From the NCBI GenBank assembly GCA_002067205.1, contig MVQL01000134.1, positions 1-64,000 of the forward strand: a stretch of 64,000 nucleotides of DNA, read 5' to 3'. A program made the translations under genes and the position numbers. The DNA comes from Pelotomaculum sp. PtaB.Bin104. GTDB taxonomy: Bacteria; Bacillota; Desulfotomaculia; Desulfotomaculales; Pelotomaculaceae. The notes beneath the pieces are model-generated. The model had not been told where the DNA came from. It worked only from the letters and a program-made list of their open reading frames with translations, and made no database searches. How positions within the stretch are numbered: the stretch's first letter is position 1; each line of letters begins with the position of its first letter. Below, in pieces: positions 26,524-37,500 of this stretch.

Positions 26524-29500
26524 CTACATCAACACATCATCAGCCAGCGCATCAATCTCGCTCATGATCTCTTCATCGGTAAAGTGCTTTAGTGAAATAG
26601 CCCCTGTTGGACACTTCGAATTACAAAGGCCACATCCTTTACAAAGAACAGGATTAACCTCGGTCTTTTTGCCCAATCGTGTATCACGAAGAGCCAAGGC
26701 ACCATAGGTACAGACTGAGGCACATACCCCGCACCCCATACACTTGCTCTCATTCACCTGGCAAACAGAACCGGAGGCTACAACGATATCACGAGAGAGA
26801 AGCGTTAAGACCCGGCCTGCAGCTCCATAAGCCTGATTAATCGTTTCCTGAATAAACTTAGGATAGTGAGCCGCTCCACACAGGTAAACACCGTCTGTGC
26901 CAAACTCAACTGGTCTTAATTTGACGTGGGCTTCTTTGAAAAAGCCATCCAAGCTCAATACTACCTTGAATAATCCGGCTACTTCCTTGGTTGCTTCCGA
27001 GGGAACCACAGCGGCAGCCAAAGCAAGTATATCAGCATCTAATTCAATCTTATTAACTAAGACTGGATCAGTGACGGTAACCTTCAGCACTGATTTACCC
27101 TCATCCGACTCGCCAGGTTCCACCACAGGCGGATCCTCCGGCTCATAGCGGATGAACCTGATATTTTTACTGGCCGCTTCCCGGTAAAAATCTTCTTTAA
27201 GCCCATATGTTCTGATATCCCGGAAGAGGATGTAGATATCCATTTCAGGGTTGATCTCTTTTAGTTTCAAAGCGTTCTTGATCGACTCGCTGCAACAGAT
27301 CCGGCTGCAATAATTTCTGTCCTCATTTCTGCAGCCTACACACTGGATCATCACAACACTTTCCGCGTTGGTTACCTTTTCGCTTCCTTTGTTGATTTCC
27401 TCATCCAGCTCCAGGTGTGTCATGACCCGTTCATCTTCGCCATAAAGGTATTCGTTAGGTGTTGACAACTCAGCACCGATAGCGATGACGGCGGCGCCAT
27501 GTTTGATCTCTGTGACCCCCCGGTTAGACTTCACCGTGGTGACGAAATTCCCGATATAACCGGTAGCCTCCGTAATGGCGGCGCCAGTATATACATGGAT
27601 TAAGGGGTGTTTATATATCTTTGCAATCAGTTCACTCAAATAGGCCTGGACATCCATACCTTCCAGCGTATGGCTAATTTTGCGTGCAATCCCCCCAAGA
27701 GCGGTATCCTTCTCAATTAGATAAACCTCATGGCCCTGGCTAGCGATGGAGAGAGAGCAAACCATACCGGCGATACCGCCACCAACCACCAGCGCCGCCT
27801 TATTTACCGGCAGGTCAAACTCCTGCAGGGGTTCCAATTTGCAGGCACGCGCTACCGACATCCGGATGATATCCCACGCCTTCTTAGTGGCTTCTTCTTT
27901 TTCTTTTGAGTGGACCCAGGAGTCATGCTCCCGGATATTAGCCATCTCATAGTAATACTGGTTAATTCCAGCCTCACGCACGGTGTCCCGGAATAACGGC
28001 TCCAGGGTCCTGGGTGAACAGGCGGCGACAACTACGCGATTGAGCCCTTTTTCCTTGGTAATATCCGTTATTTCTTTAGCAGAGTTAGTAGCACAGGAAA
28101 ATAGCTGTTCCTGGGCGTGGACCACATTGGGTAAGGTCTTAGCATACTCAACTGTCGCAGGAACACTAACTACTCTGGAAATGTTAGCGCCGCAGTGACA
28201 GACAAAGACGCCAATTCTTGGCTCCTCCTGGGAGACATCCCGCTCCTCCGGATAGACCCTTTCTACAGACAGGTTCCCCCGCCTGCGGTCGAGCAGTTCA
28301 CCAACTTGGGAGCCAGCGCCGCTGGCGCTAAATACCGACTCGGGAATATCGAGCAGGCCCTGGAAAGCTCCACTGACAAAGATTCCGCGTCTATTGGTCT
28401 CCATTGGATTAGCAGGGTTGAGCTTGCAAAAATCGTGTTCAGAAAGCTCAATACCGAATTTATCTGCCATTTCCTTCGCACCAGCAGGAGGACTCAAACC
28501 GATGGATAGTACCACCATATCGAATTCTTCCTCTTTGACGCCATCTTCAGTTGTAGAATACCGTATGGTGACATTCTTGGTTACCGGGTCTTCTCTTACT
28601 ATTGATGTGTAACTTCTAATAAACCGGACCCCGGAAAGATTAGCTGTCCGTTCGTAGAATCGCTCAAAATCCTTCCCATAGGAGCGGATATCGTTATGGA
28701 ATATCGTACATTCGGCCTCGGCATCATGATCCTTGGTCAAAATCACATGCTTCTGAGCATAGGTGCAGCATACTGCTGAGCAATAGCTGTGGCCGCCCTC
28801 AAGCACCTGCCTGGAACCGACACATTGAATCCAGGCTAATTTATGGGGATGCTTCTTGTCGGAAGTACGCAGTATCTCACCAGAGTATGGCCCGGTGGAG
28901 CTTAACAACCGCTCAAAGTCCATACTGGTGATCACGTTCGCAAAATCTCCGTAGTGATATTCCGCCCTGACCTTGGGATCAAACGGCTCAAAGCCGGGGG
29001 CCAGAATGACCGCCCCGACATTTATTTCTTTAACTTCCGGCAGTTGTTTTAAATCGATGGCCTTATTCTTACATACCCCTTCGCAAATACGGCACTTGTT
29101 CTCTTTTAGATAAAGACAGCTTTCATCAATATAGGCGACAAGAGGAATCGCCTGGGGGAAGAAGATATGGACAGCTTTATTCTGCGATATATCCTGGTTA
29201 AATTCATCCGGGTATTTGACCGGGCAGTACTCGACGCAGACAGTGCAGCCCGTGCACTTGCTCTCATCAATATACTTGGGGTTTTTAGTCAGCTTGACCT
29301 TAAAGTCTCCTGCTTCCCCAACTATGCTGTCAACCTCAGTGTAAGTTAGAACCTCAATATTTGGATGCCGGCCGACCTCGACCAGCTTAGGCGCAAGTAT
29401 TCACATGGAGCAGTCATTGGTGGGAAAGGTCTTGTCCAGCTGGGCCATATGGCCCCCAATGCTCGGTTTTTTTTCAATCAGGTAAACCTTAAAGCCGGCA

Positions 29501-29631
29501 GTGGCCAGGTCAAGAGAGGCTTGAATGCCGCTGATCCCGCCACCAACGATCATTACGTCTCCAAAATTACAGTCTCCACGATTATTACAAAGTTGTTGAA
29601 TCTTATCTTTTAACAACAGTTCTTCTTCCAC
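26524..29631 (-). CDS. bamE: HdrA/BamE-like flavin-bifurcating selenoprotein
   Basis: 1035 residues when TGA at 29401-29403 (codon 77) is read as selenocysteine: '[19 protein letters not shown]', the position where HdrA proteins carry Cys and some known ones carry Sec. GTG at 29631 follows GAGGTGATAG. Domains are the FAD motif '[18 protein letters not shown]' (about 28), ferredoxin '[12 protein letters not shown]' (about 120), the HdrA core, a second FAD domain '[16 protein letters not shown]' (about 610), '[17 protein letters not shown]', and C-terminal '[14 protein letters not shown]' and '[14 protein letters not shown]'. The double-FAD length fits BamE of class II benzoyl-CoA reductases. 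It lies between fdhD and bamF on the same strand. Confidence 0.88.
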
Positions 29632-29679
29632 TTTCTATCACCTCACCAGGTTTTCCCGTGCTCTACGGGTTAACCATAC

Positions 29680-30489
29680 TTAGTTTGTTGACAAGCCAAG
29701 TCGCTCCGGGTGGGTAAACACTGCCAGGCTGCTGCCTCGGGCCTGGCCAACCAGGGCAATGCCCATATCCCAAGCAAGCGAAATGGCGTTCTTCGTCGGC
29801 GCGTGCCGTGAAACAACAATCGGCGCTTCCATCCTTGCCGCCTTGAGCAGCATCTCCGACGAAATGCGGCCAGTGATCAGCATCAGTCGATCCCTGGTTG
29901 ATATACCCCGCAACAGACATTCGCCCTGGATCTTGTTCAAGGTGTTATGTCTTCCGATATCCTCAGCCACTACCAGCAGGTTTTTAGCATCGGACAAAGC
30001 TGAAGTGTGCACGCCGCCACTAATCGGATATAACTCCATCTGCTCTTGCAGCTTTTGCATCAGTGACAGCACTTCCGCCGGTGTAACAACAAGATCAGAA
30101 TCAACCTTTTGTCCCTGAGTTTTGAAAACTGAGCTGCCACTGCAGCCAAGTTTGCGCAACGTCGGCAATTCATACCCGGGGTTGCTCAGCCTCACATCAG
30201 CCAGCGATTCCTCCTCACTCACCCGCATGCTCGCCACATCATCGGCGCCTGAGATGATTCCCTCGGCGTAAAGGTATCCGAAGACGAGGTAATCCAGCTT
30301 GGCTGCGGTGCACAGGATAGTGACCAGTGCCTTCTGATTCACATAGATGGTGAACTCCATCTCTTTCGGCACGTAAACCGAGGTCCTAACCCAGCCCCCG
30401 TCTGTAAAGCGATCGCAGACTACTTCCGCTACTACATCTTTGACATCGGTTACGCCAATCGCTTCTTGCATGTCCGGCTTCTTCGCCAC
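29680..30489 (-). CDS. fdhD: FdhD sulfurtransferase (bam-associated copy)
   Basis: 269 residues with FdhD motifs 'FTIYVNQKALVTILCTAAK', 'GYLYAEGIISG', 'SGGVHTSALSD', 'DIGRHNTLNKIQGECL' and 'ITGRISSEMLLKAARMEAP'. The catalytic loop is 'KLGCSGSSVF', with one Cys rather than the usual pair. It sits inside the bam operon, overlapping the bamD stop by one base, which suggests that it sulfurates the tungsten cofactor of the BamB-like enzyme. This role is inference from position and the known function of FdhD. Confidence 0.88.
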   Translation of the reverse strand: MAKKPDMQEAIGVTDVKDVVAEVVCDRFTDGGWVRTSVYVPKEMEFTIYVNQKALVTILCTAAKLDYLVFGYLYAEGIISGADDVASMRVSEEESLADVRLSNPGYELPTLRKLGCSGSSVFKTQGQKVDSDLVVTPAEVLSLMQKLQEQMELYPISGGVHTSALSDAKNLLVVAEDIGRHNTLNKIQGECLLRGISTRDRLMLITGRISSEMLLKAARMEAPIVVSRHAPTKNAISLAWDMGIALVGQARGSSLAVFTHPERLGLSTN

Positions 30490-31658
30490 TAAATCACCTC
30501 GTTGAGGACCTCCGTGATGTCCTTGATCTGAATCACGTCATCTAAGTTTCCGACTGCCCTGCTGTCCTCAAACATGGTGATGCAATAGGGGCAGGCAGTT
30601 ACCAGTTCCTCAGCCCCAAGGTCAATCGCGTCTTTTAATCTGAGGTTGGCAAACCGGTCGGAGGTATGAGTTTCCATCCAAATCCTGCCGCCGCCCATGC
30701 CGCAGCAGAAGCTTTCTTCCCGCGACTCAGACATCTCTATCAGTTCCAAACCAGGTACCTTCGTTAGGACCCCGCGCGGCTCGTCAAATACTCCGTTATG
30801 CCGGCCCAGGTAACAGGGGTCATGATACGTAATTTTCTTCGCATATTCCTTATTGATCTGAAGCCTTCCCTCATTAATCAACTGGAATAAAAACTCGGTG
30901 ATATGCACCACTTCAAAGTTCGCCCTAAACTCAGGGTACTCGTTCTTGAAGGTGTGCAGGCAGTGCGGGGAAGAAACAACGATTTTCTTAACCCCGTTTT
31001 CGATAAAGGTTTTGATGTTTTCCTTAGCTAATTTCTTGAACATTTCCTCATTGCCGGTCTTGCGGATGCTTTCCCCGCAGCAGTTCTCCTGCTCGCCCAG
31101 GATCCCGTAATCCACGCCGGCCTTGTTCAGGATGCTGGCCGTGGCTTTGGCTACCTTCTTCAATCTCGGGTCATAGCAGAGATAGCAGCCGGGGAAATAT
31201 AGGACTTCCATGCCTTCCTCGAAGGTTTTTACCGACAGGCCATCGGCCCAGTCCGCCCTGTTTTTCCGGCTTTCACCGAAGGGGTTGCCTTCTGCGCCAA
31301 GGTTGGAGCTGACGCCCCGGATTGGTTTGACCGCGGCAGGGAAAACTCCATAGCTGGTGGCCATCCGCCGCACGGCAATCATGTCGTCGATCTGCTTGAC
31401 GTCCCGGGGGCATTTCTGGGGGCACTTCCCGCAGGTGGTGCAGCGCCAGATCTCTTCATTTTCGATCTCGGTCAGGCCGAAGGTGGCCTCCCGGATCAGC
31501 TTGCGCATACTGAAGTTTCTCACTTTATTCCAGGGGCAAACGCTGTCGCACTTACCGCACTGATAACAGTATTTTACGGCTTCACCGCCGTCTTGCTTTA
31601 TTTCATCGATGACCTCTTTGAAGGGGGTTACAGTTTCCACGAAATCCTCTTCTTTCAC
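30489..31658 (-). CDS. bamD: HdrD-like CCG-domain Fe-S protein (BamD-like)
   Basis: 389 residues. An N-terminal double ferredoxin ('CYQCGKCDSVCPW', 'CTTCGKCPQKCP') is followed by two CCG domains ('QENCCGESIRKTG' near 195, 'HDPCYLGRHNGV', 'ESFCCGMGGGRIWME' near 335) that bind non-cubane Fe-S clusters in HdrB/HdrD proteins. It would link the HdrA-like BamE to the BamBC core. It lies 7 bases after bamC and overlaps fdhD by one base. Length and order fit BamD; GlpC/HdrD-like proteins are the wider family. Confidence 0.85.
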   Translation of the reverse strand: MKEEDFVETVTPFKEVIDEIKQDGGEAVKYCYQCGKCDSVCPWNKVRNFSMRKLIREATFGLTEIENEEIWRCTTCGKCPQKCPRDVKQIDDMIAVRRMATSYGVFPAAVKPIRGVSSNLGAEGNPFGESRKNRADWADGLSVKTFEEGMEVLYFPGCYLCYDPRLKKVAKATASILNKAGVDYGILGEQENCCGESIRKTGNEEMFKKLAKENIKTFIENGVKKIVVSSPHCLHTFKNEYPEFRANFEVVHITEFLFQLINEGRLQINKEYAKKITYHDPCYLGRHNGVFDEPRGVLTKVPGLELIEMSESREESFCCGMGGGRIWMETHTSDRFANLRLKDAIDLGAEELVTACPYCITMFEDSRAVGNLDDVIQIKDITEVLNEVI

Positions 31659-31665
31659 ATTAGTT

Positions 31666-32205
31666 TTAGTCCTTTTGTGACATGCGGGTAATAGTCTCTA
31701 CTAACTTCTGTAATCCATGCTTGTCTACCAGTGACTGCAAGCCAACCTCCACATCGTCTATACTCTCTTCTTCGTCGACTTCCTCTTCCCTTTCTTCATA
31801 AACCAGGGCATCGTTTACGCACCACTTAACACATAAGGGCACTTCTTGCGGCGGATCGTCTTCACACATATCGCATTTGAGAGGGAGACCGGAGTCGGGT
31901 TCATGGAAAAGATCTCTGGACGGGCAGGCAGCCCGGCAGAAGGCGCACTCCTCGTATTCCCTGCCATCAAGTACATATATGTCTCTGCCCATACATTCGG
32001 CTGCAGCATACTCACCGGCGTATACAGGAAGATATACGTCATTTAGTGGTTCACGAAACATCCTGATCCGCGACCGCTCCGGATTATTGCTGCTGTATTT
32101 TGGATTAGCGTGAAAGGCTGAGCAGATCATTTCGCAAGCCCGGCAGCCATTACACTTACTGATATCGATCTTGATCGTTTTGATTTTCTTTTTAATCTTC
32201 GCCAT
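31666..32205 (-). CDS. bamC: Poly-4Fe-4S ferredoxin partner of AOR (BamC-like)
   Basis: About 179 residues. Cysteine clusters 'CNGCRACEMICSAFH', 'CAFCRAACP', 'CDMCEDDPPQEVPLCVKWC' indicate three 4Fe-4S clusters; an acidic C-terminus follows. ATG at 32205 is preceded by GAGGGATC and gives a basic start; an upstream in-frame codon is possible but deeper inside bamB. It overlaps the end of bamB by 14 bases, so the two are translationally coupled, as expected for the BamBC core in which BamC wires the W site to the bifurcating module. Confidence 0.85.
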   Translation of the reverse strand: MAKIKKKIKTIKIDISKCNGCRACEMICSAFHANPKYSSNNPERSRIRMFREPLNDVYLPVYAGEYAAAECMGRDIYVLDGREYEECAFCRAACPSRDLFHEPDSGLPLKCDMCEDDPPQEVPLCVKWCVNDALVYEEREEEVDEEESIDDVEVGLQSLVDKHGLQKLVETITRMSQKD

Positions 32206-34162
32206 CTTTATAGATCCCTCTCTGTTCAAAGTCTTCGGCTACAAAGCCCAGATCTAATTCTTGTAAAGTTTCTTTCGTCGGCACGCCGTCCAGAGTCCAG
32301 CCCTTGAATTCGCACATAGCATCCATGATTTGTTTTTCATACTCAGGCAGTCTCTTCCTCCAGTGGTCTTCAGGCGGCGTATCATCAGCTCTCCGGTAGC
32401 CTCTTCTGACATTATTGGCCCGGACTAACTGCCGGTTCCGCTTGGATATCTTAGTTAGCTCCGCTTCATCTATATCCATTCCGGTTGCCGCTGAGATCAA
32501 TAGCGGGTAATTGTGGATATGGTAGGGCGGTTTCAGGTGGAATGCCGATAGACCGGTGCAAACCCCGCAGGCGTCATCAATGTAGTGCATCCGCTCCATC
32601 CAGTCAACAATCTCACAGCACTCTTTAATGCCCGGGTAATATGGCATTGCAAATTCACCTTTCGGCTCCCACTTCATGAAATATTCTTTAAACCGGTCAT
32701 CAGGAACCTGGAACCAATCCTTGCAGAACTCCTCCCGATCCTTAGGATCGGCATAAGGCGCCTGAGGAAACTGCCCTTCAATTTGGGTAATGTTCCCTTT
32801 CTCGTTTATGCAATACATCAGGTAATAAAGGGGGTTTACCGATCCTAGTTTAAGCGGCGCCTGCTCCTGCTTTCTGATGTTGTTGTGAGCAAATTCCTCC
32901 GCGCCGTTGCCAATCTTTTTGGCTGCCCAGTAAGTGCCGTCAGCCAGTACGTCGCCAATGCCTTCCCGCCGGACAATTCTGTCCAGCAACCAGTAAAATC
33001 TCCCCTGGTTATCAGTCGGGCAGCCTTCAAAGTCCTTTTCAGTTAAAATGCCGGCTTCCAAAAGCTCGACGGCGAAAGCCATCACCTGCGGGCCGGAGAA
33101 CCCGTCGATGCCGTACTCCGTGGCACGCTTGGCGATATCAAATCCAAAATTAAGGTCGTCCACATAGGCCGCCATGGTATAAGTCAGCTTGGAGAAGCAT
33201 TTCATCATGTAAGCCCCTTCATTCGGGGAGGTAATCGTCGCCCCGCATTTTAGCGGGCAGTTATAGCAACTGATTAAGCGCTTCCGCGCTTTTAATTGGG
33301 CGTCAGTCCACAACTCCTCGATTTCCGGGTTCCAGAAGGTTTTTCTCCTTGTGCGGGCATTGCCCCACGAGAAATTCTCGGTGTGCCACTTTTCATCACA
33401 TTCCAGCATCTCCTGAGGCGACCCAAGTATGGCTAGAATGGGAATCATCCCGGGCACCGGATTCTCTTGCCGCCACATAGCATATCGCAACACTTCGTCG
33501 CAAAGCGGCATAAATTCCTCCGGCCGGGCGATGCTGATGTCCTTTTTGCCGCGGACAGCAATGGCCTTTAACCCTTTGTCTCCCATCACTGCGCCCAGTC
33601 CTTGCCGGCTGGCACTGGACCGGCCCTGCTCAATAGAAGCAAAAAAGACCCGGTTTTCGCCGGCCAAGCCGATAGCGGCCACGTGGATTCTCATATCTCC
33701 CAATTCTTTCTTAATCTGTTCCTGAGTTTCAACAGAGCCTTTACCAGCCAGATGGGAGGCATCACGTAGTTCTACTTTGTCGTCGTTAATGTACAAATAA
33801 ACCAGCTTGGGGGACTTCCCGCGAATGATCACTTTGTCATAACCGGCATACTTCAACTCGGAAGCAAAGAACCCACCCATCATTGAATATGCCATAAACT
33901 GCGTCTGGGGAGAAATTGACGTAATCATGGTACGATTAGCGCCGACAGCAGGTGTGCCGCCTAAAAGACCGGCACTGAATATTAATAGATTATCAGGAGA
34001 AAATGGTTCAGTTTCAGGGGGAACCCTGTCCCACATTATCTTGGCGTTGGTTCCTAACCCCCCAAGGTAAAGCTCGGTCAATTTGGGATCGGTTTCTACC
34101 CTCTCAATGTTTCCTGTCGATAAATCAACTTCTAAATTGTACCCCGTCTCTGCGTACCTCAT
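32192..34162 (-). CDS. bamB: AOR-family tungsten oxidoreductase (BamB-like benzoyl-CoA reductase subunit)
   Basis: About 656 residues. It has an AOR N-terminal domain ('LGGLGTNAKIMWDR', 'GANRTMITSISPQ', 'ELKYAGYDKVIIRGKSP'), a W-pterin region ('GQGLGAVMGDKGLKAIAVRG'-like, seen as 'RQGLGAVMGDKGLKAIA') and the 4Fe-4S motif 'CYNCPLKCG' near residue 297. ATG at 34162 follows GAGGGG. Together with bamC, bamD, bamE and bamF immediately downstream it matches the class II benzoyl-CoA reductase core, which dearomatises benzoyl-CoA without ATP. Related AOR-Hdr clusters may act on other substrates, so the substrate is inferred. Confidence 0.82.
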   Translation of the reverse strand: MRYAETGYNLEVDLSTGNIERVETDPKLTELYLGGLGTNAKIMWDRVPPETEPFSPDNLLIFSAGLLGGTPAVGANRTMITSISPQTQFMAYSMMGGFFASELKYAGYDKVIIRGKSPKLVYLYINDDKVELRDASHLAGKGSVETQEQIKKELGDMRIHVAAIGLAGENRVFFASIEQGRSSASRQGLGAVMGDKGLKAIAVRGKKDISIARPEEFMPLCDEVLRYAMWRQENPVPGMIPILAILGSPQEMLECDEKWHTENFSWGNARTRRKTFWNPEIEELWTDAQLKARKRLISCYNCPLKCGATITSPNEGAYMMKCFSKLTYTMAAYVDDLNFGFDIAKRATEYGIDGFSGPQVMAFAVELLEAGILTEKDFEGCPTDNQGRFYWLLDRIVRREGIGDVLADGTYWAAKKIGNGAEEFAHNNIRKQEQAPLKLGSVNPLYYLMYCINEKGNITQIEGQFPQAPYADPKDREEFCKDWFQVPDDRFKEYFMKWEPKGEFAMPYYPGIKECCEIVDWMERMHYIDDACGVCTGLSAFHLKPPYHIHNYPLLISAATGMDIDEAELTKISKRNRQLVRANNVRRGYRRADDTPPEDHWRKRLPEYEKQIMDAMCEFKGWTLDGVPTKETLQELDLGFVAEDFEQRGIYKDGED

Positions 34163-34461
34163 TTTCAATCCCCTCTATGCATGTTTTTAGCCCACTTGTT
34201 AATCTCCGCAGCCACGGCCCTTAGCTGCGCAGGTTGTCCTGTTGCTACACCCCTAATCATACTCCAATTGTCATCATATAATTATAATTATAATAAATAA
34301 TTAATGAAATAGCTAGAAAGGATGAAATATTGGTAAATAGTAAACTAATCCGGGGTTAATTCTTTAGTATTAGTGCTTAGTGCATATTTTAATTCACTTG
34401 TGTTGTTTGGAAGACACATAGTATTATTTGGGATGGTTGCAGAATTGTATGGGATCTCAAG
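34163..34461. other. Intergenic region, probable bam promoter
   Basis: About 300 bases without a gene. It holds an AT-rich block (34270-34310, repeated ATAATT/TATAAT) that could contain the promoter of the minus-strand bamB operon. No operator can be singled out. Confidence 0.45.
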
Positions 34462-34492
34462 AACGCCCGCGCACTTTGCCTGCGCGGGCGTT
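34462..34492 (-). terminator. GC-rich hairpin after hydrogenase gene
   Basis: Perfect 12-bp inverted repeat AACGCCCGCGCA / TGCGCGGGCGTT (34462-34473 with 34481-34492), 11 bases beyond the hydrogenase stop. The T-tract is weak, but stem strength favours termination. Confidence 0.7.
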
Positions 34493-34502
34493 ACAATTTA
34501 AT

Positions 34503-37500
34503 TTATTGGGTCTGAATAATCCGCCTGTACAGGTTGTCAGGATCGGATTCTTGAATTTGCTTGCCGTCAAGGGTCATATAAACCCCAGCGGCGGCATGGT
34601 TTTCTCTTAAGCGAATGGTTTTTACCTCCACATAGGTATCCATTTTCTGCTGCTTGATCTTATCTCTAACGCCATTGAAGAGCTCTACCGCACCCCTGCC
34701 GGAGCAGGACTCACAGACGCAGATGGTCAGCTCTCTGGTCTTAAACGCAGAGTCGGTCTTCTTCCGGCCGGAGCTTTTTGCAGGGTCACGCTTGGCCGGG
34801 TGATAGTGGGTATGCAGCAGCTCATGGGCCAGCGGCGAGTTCGCCTCCCCGTAAAATTCCTGGTAGAGCCTCAAGACATCCGGGTTTTCCTGAGACTTGC
34901 GGTATTTTGAAGTCTGATCGATATTCACCAGGATCTGCTGGCGTTTTTCCAACTCGTCGATCTTCTCCGGCACCGGGTGCCCGGCCCCACAGATACACCC
35001 GCCGGGGCAGGCCATCACTTCGATCAGGTCATAGCCCACGTCCACACCCTGGATAATTTTTTCAATAATCGGCTCGACATTATGCAGCCCGCTGATCACT
35101 GCAACGCGCACTTTTGAGCCGTTGGCTTCAACAGTAGACTCCTTGACCCCCTTAAAACCCCTAATTTCTTCAAAGTCCAGGTGCTCGGTCAGCACTTTGC
35201 CGGTCAGTTTCTCCACCGCCATCCGCAGGGCTGCCTCCGCCACCCCGCCCGAAGCGCCAAAAAGAATACCGGCGCCGGAAACCTGCTTGTAGGGCTGATC
35301 AAATTCCTGAGGAATAATTTCTGCCGTATCAATGCGCTTCAAACCCGCCATTTCCAGCAACTGGCTGGAGGTTAGCACAGCGTCGATATCCCGGATGCCG
35401 CCCGGAGCGAATTCCGGCCGGTCGGCTTCAAAAATTTTGGCTATGCAGGGTACGATGGATACGACATACAAATCTTCCTTGTCAATCCCGCTGACCCTGG
35501 TGTAATGGTTCTTAACGGTTGCCCCCATCATCATTTGCGGGGACTTGCAACTGGAAAGGTGCGGGATTATCTCCGGGTAGCGCCTTTCCACAAAATTAAC
35601 CCACCCGGGGCAGCAAGATGTAAACTGGGGCATAACCCCTTTTTGATCAATGCGGTTCAAGAACTCTGTCGTTTCTTCCACAATAGTCAGGTCAGCCGCA
35701 AAGGTAAAGTCAAATACCTTGTCAAAGCCCATCTTCTTCAAAAGGCCGGCCATAAAGGCAGAGGCCTCACCAAAAGGGATCCCAAAATGCGTTGAAATGA
35801 CGCTGCGCACCGCCGGCGCCAAAAAGGCCACCACGGTTTTACCAGGATCATTGATCGCCCGGAAGACCTGGCCCTCTTCACTGCGGTAATTCAGGGCCCC
35901 GCACGGGCAGGCGTTCACGCACTGGCCACAGCTGACGCAGTCTGTATCCTCCAGGCGCAGGCCGCTCTTAGTGCCAACTAACTGGCGGCCGTGCTTCATA
36001 TAGTAGGTGAGGATGTCAGGCCCTTCAACCTCAGCGCAGGCGGCGATACAGCGGCCGCAGGAAATGCACCGGGTATGGTCGCGCTTGATAATGGGGTGGT
36101 CATCCACCACCGGGATATAAGGGCGCTCATGGGCCGGCTTGATAAATTTAATGTCATGCTGGCTTGCTTCTTTTCTTAAATCGCAGTGGTACCGCGCATC
36201 GCAGCCGCACTGCAGGCAGCGGCGCGCCTCCGCTCTGGCTACCTCTTCCGAGTACCCCAGTTCAACCTCATTAAAATTGCCCCACCGGGCCGCCAGGGGG
36301 AGGGACGGCATTTTAGCCCGCTCCAGCCTGGGCAGCGCGTCAAATTCTCCTCTGGGCAGGTCTTCCAAGGATCCGCGGCTGCAGCTATAGTCGGTATGCG
36401 CTTCCCTGACATAACCTTTGGCCAGCAGGCTGTCCATCGCCTCAGCCGCATGGCGGCCTGCCGCAACTGCCTGGATCACGGTCGCAGGCCCGGTAACACA
36501 GTCACCGCCGGCAAAGATGTTGAACTCAGAGGTCTGGAAGGTCTTGCCGTTAATTTCGATATCGCCCCACTTGTTCAGCTTCACCGGCAAGTCGTGATAG
36601 AGGAATTGAGTGTTCGTGCTTTGCCCGATGGCGCCAATCACCGTATCGGCCTCGATCACGATATCCCGGCCCTCCACCGGGACCGGGCGGCGGCGTCCGG
36701 AGCGATCCGGCTCGCCCAGAGCCATCCTGATGCAATGCAGTTTCTTTTTGCCGCCCTCCGGGACAATCCTGCTGGGCGCCATTAAGAAGAGCATCTCGAC
36801 CCCTTCCTGCAAAGCTTCCTCTACCTCATAGGGCGCCGCCGGCATCTCTTCCTTGGTCCGGCGATAGATCAGCTTGACGGACTTAGCGCCCTGGCGCAGG
36901 GCGGTGCGGGCGCAGTCGATGGCTGTATTTCCGCCGCCGATCACCACAACCGTGTCCCCCAGCGCTATATTCTCGCCCTTGGTCACCTGCTCCAGGTACT
37001 GGATGCCCAGCCAGACCCCCTTCAGGTTTTCCCCTTCAATCTGCAGCGGGGTGGCCCGCCAGGAGCCAATGGCCAGGTACACGGCATCAAAGTCCTTGTG
37101 CAGATCCTCCAGCATAATATGCGTGCCCAGCGCTTTCTCCGTCATGAGCTTCACGCCCAGACTCTTAATCACGCTAATCTCCTGATCCAGTGTCGCTTTA
37201 GGCAGGCGGTATTCCGGAATGCCGTAGCGCATCATTCCCCCGGCCTGTGGCTGGCGCTCAAACACCGTTACATCATGACCGGCGACGGCACTGTAATAGG
37301 CAGCTGAAAGACCCGAGGGACCGGCTCCGACAACCGCAATTTTCTTGCCGGTGGGCGGATTTTTACGCGGGATCCAGGGCTGTCTCTGGGCCAGGTCCCA
37401 ATCGGCTACAAAGCGCTTGACATAGTTAATAGCCACCGGCGCATCGACCAGATTGCGGCGGCATTGGCTCTCGCAGGGATGCGGGCAAACACGGCCGCAG

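Noticed and set aside
35505..36785. Long plus-strand frames opposite the hydrogenase gene
   Set aside because: Shadows caused by GC-rich codons of the real minus-strand gene.
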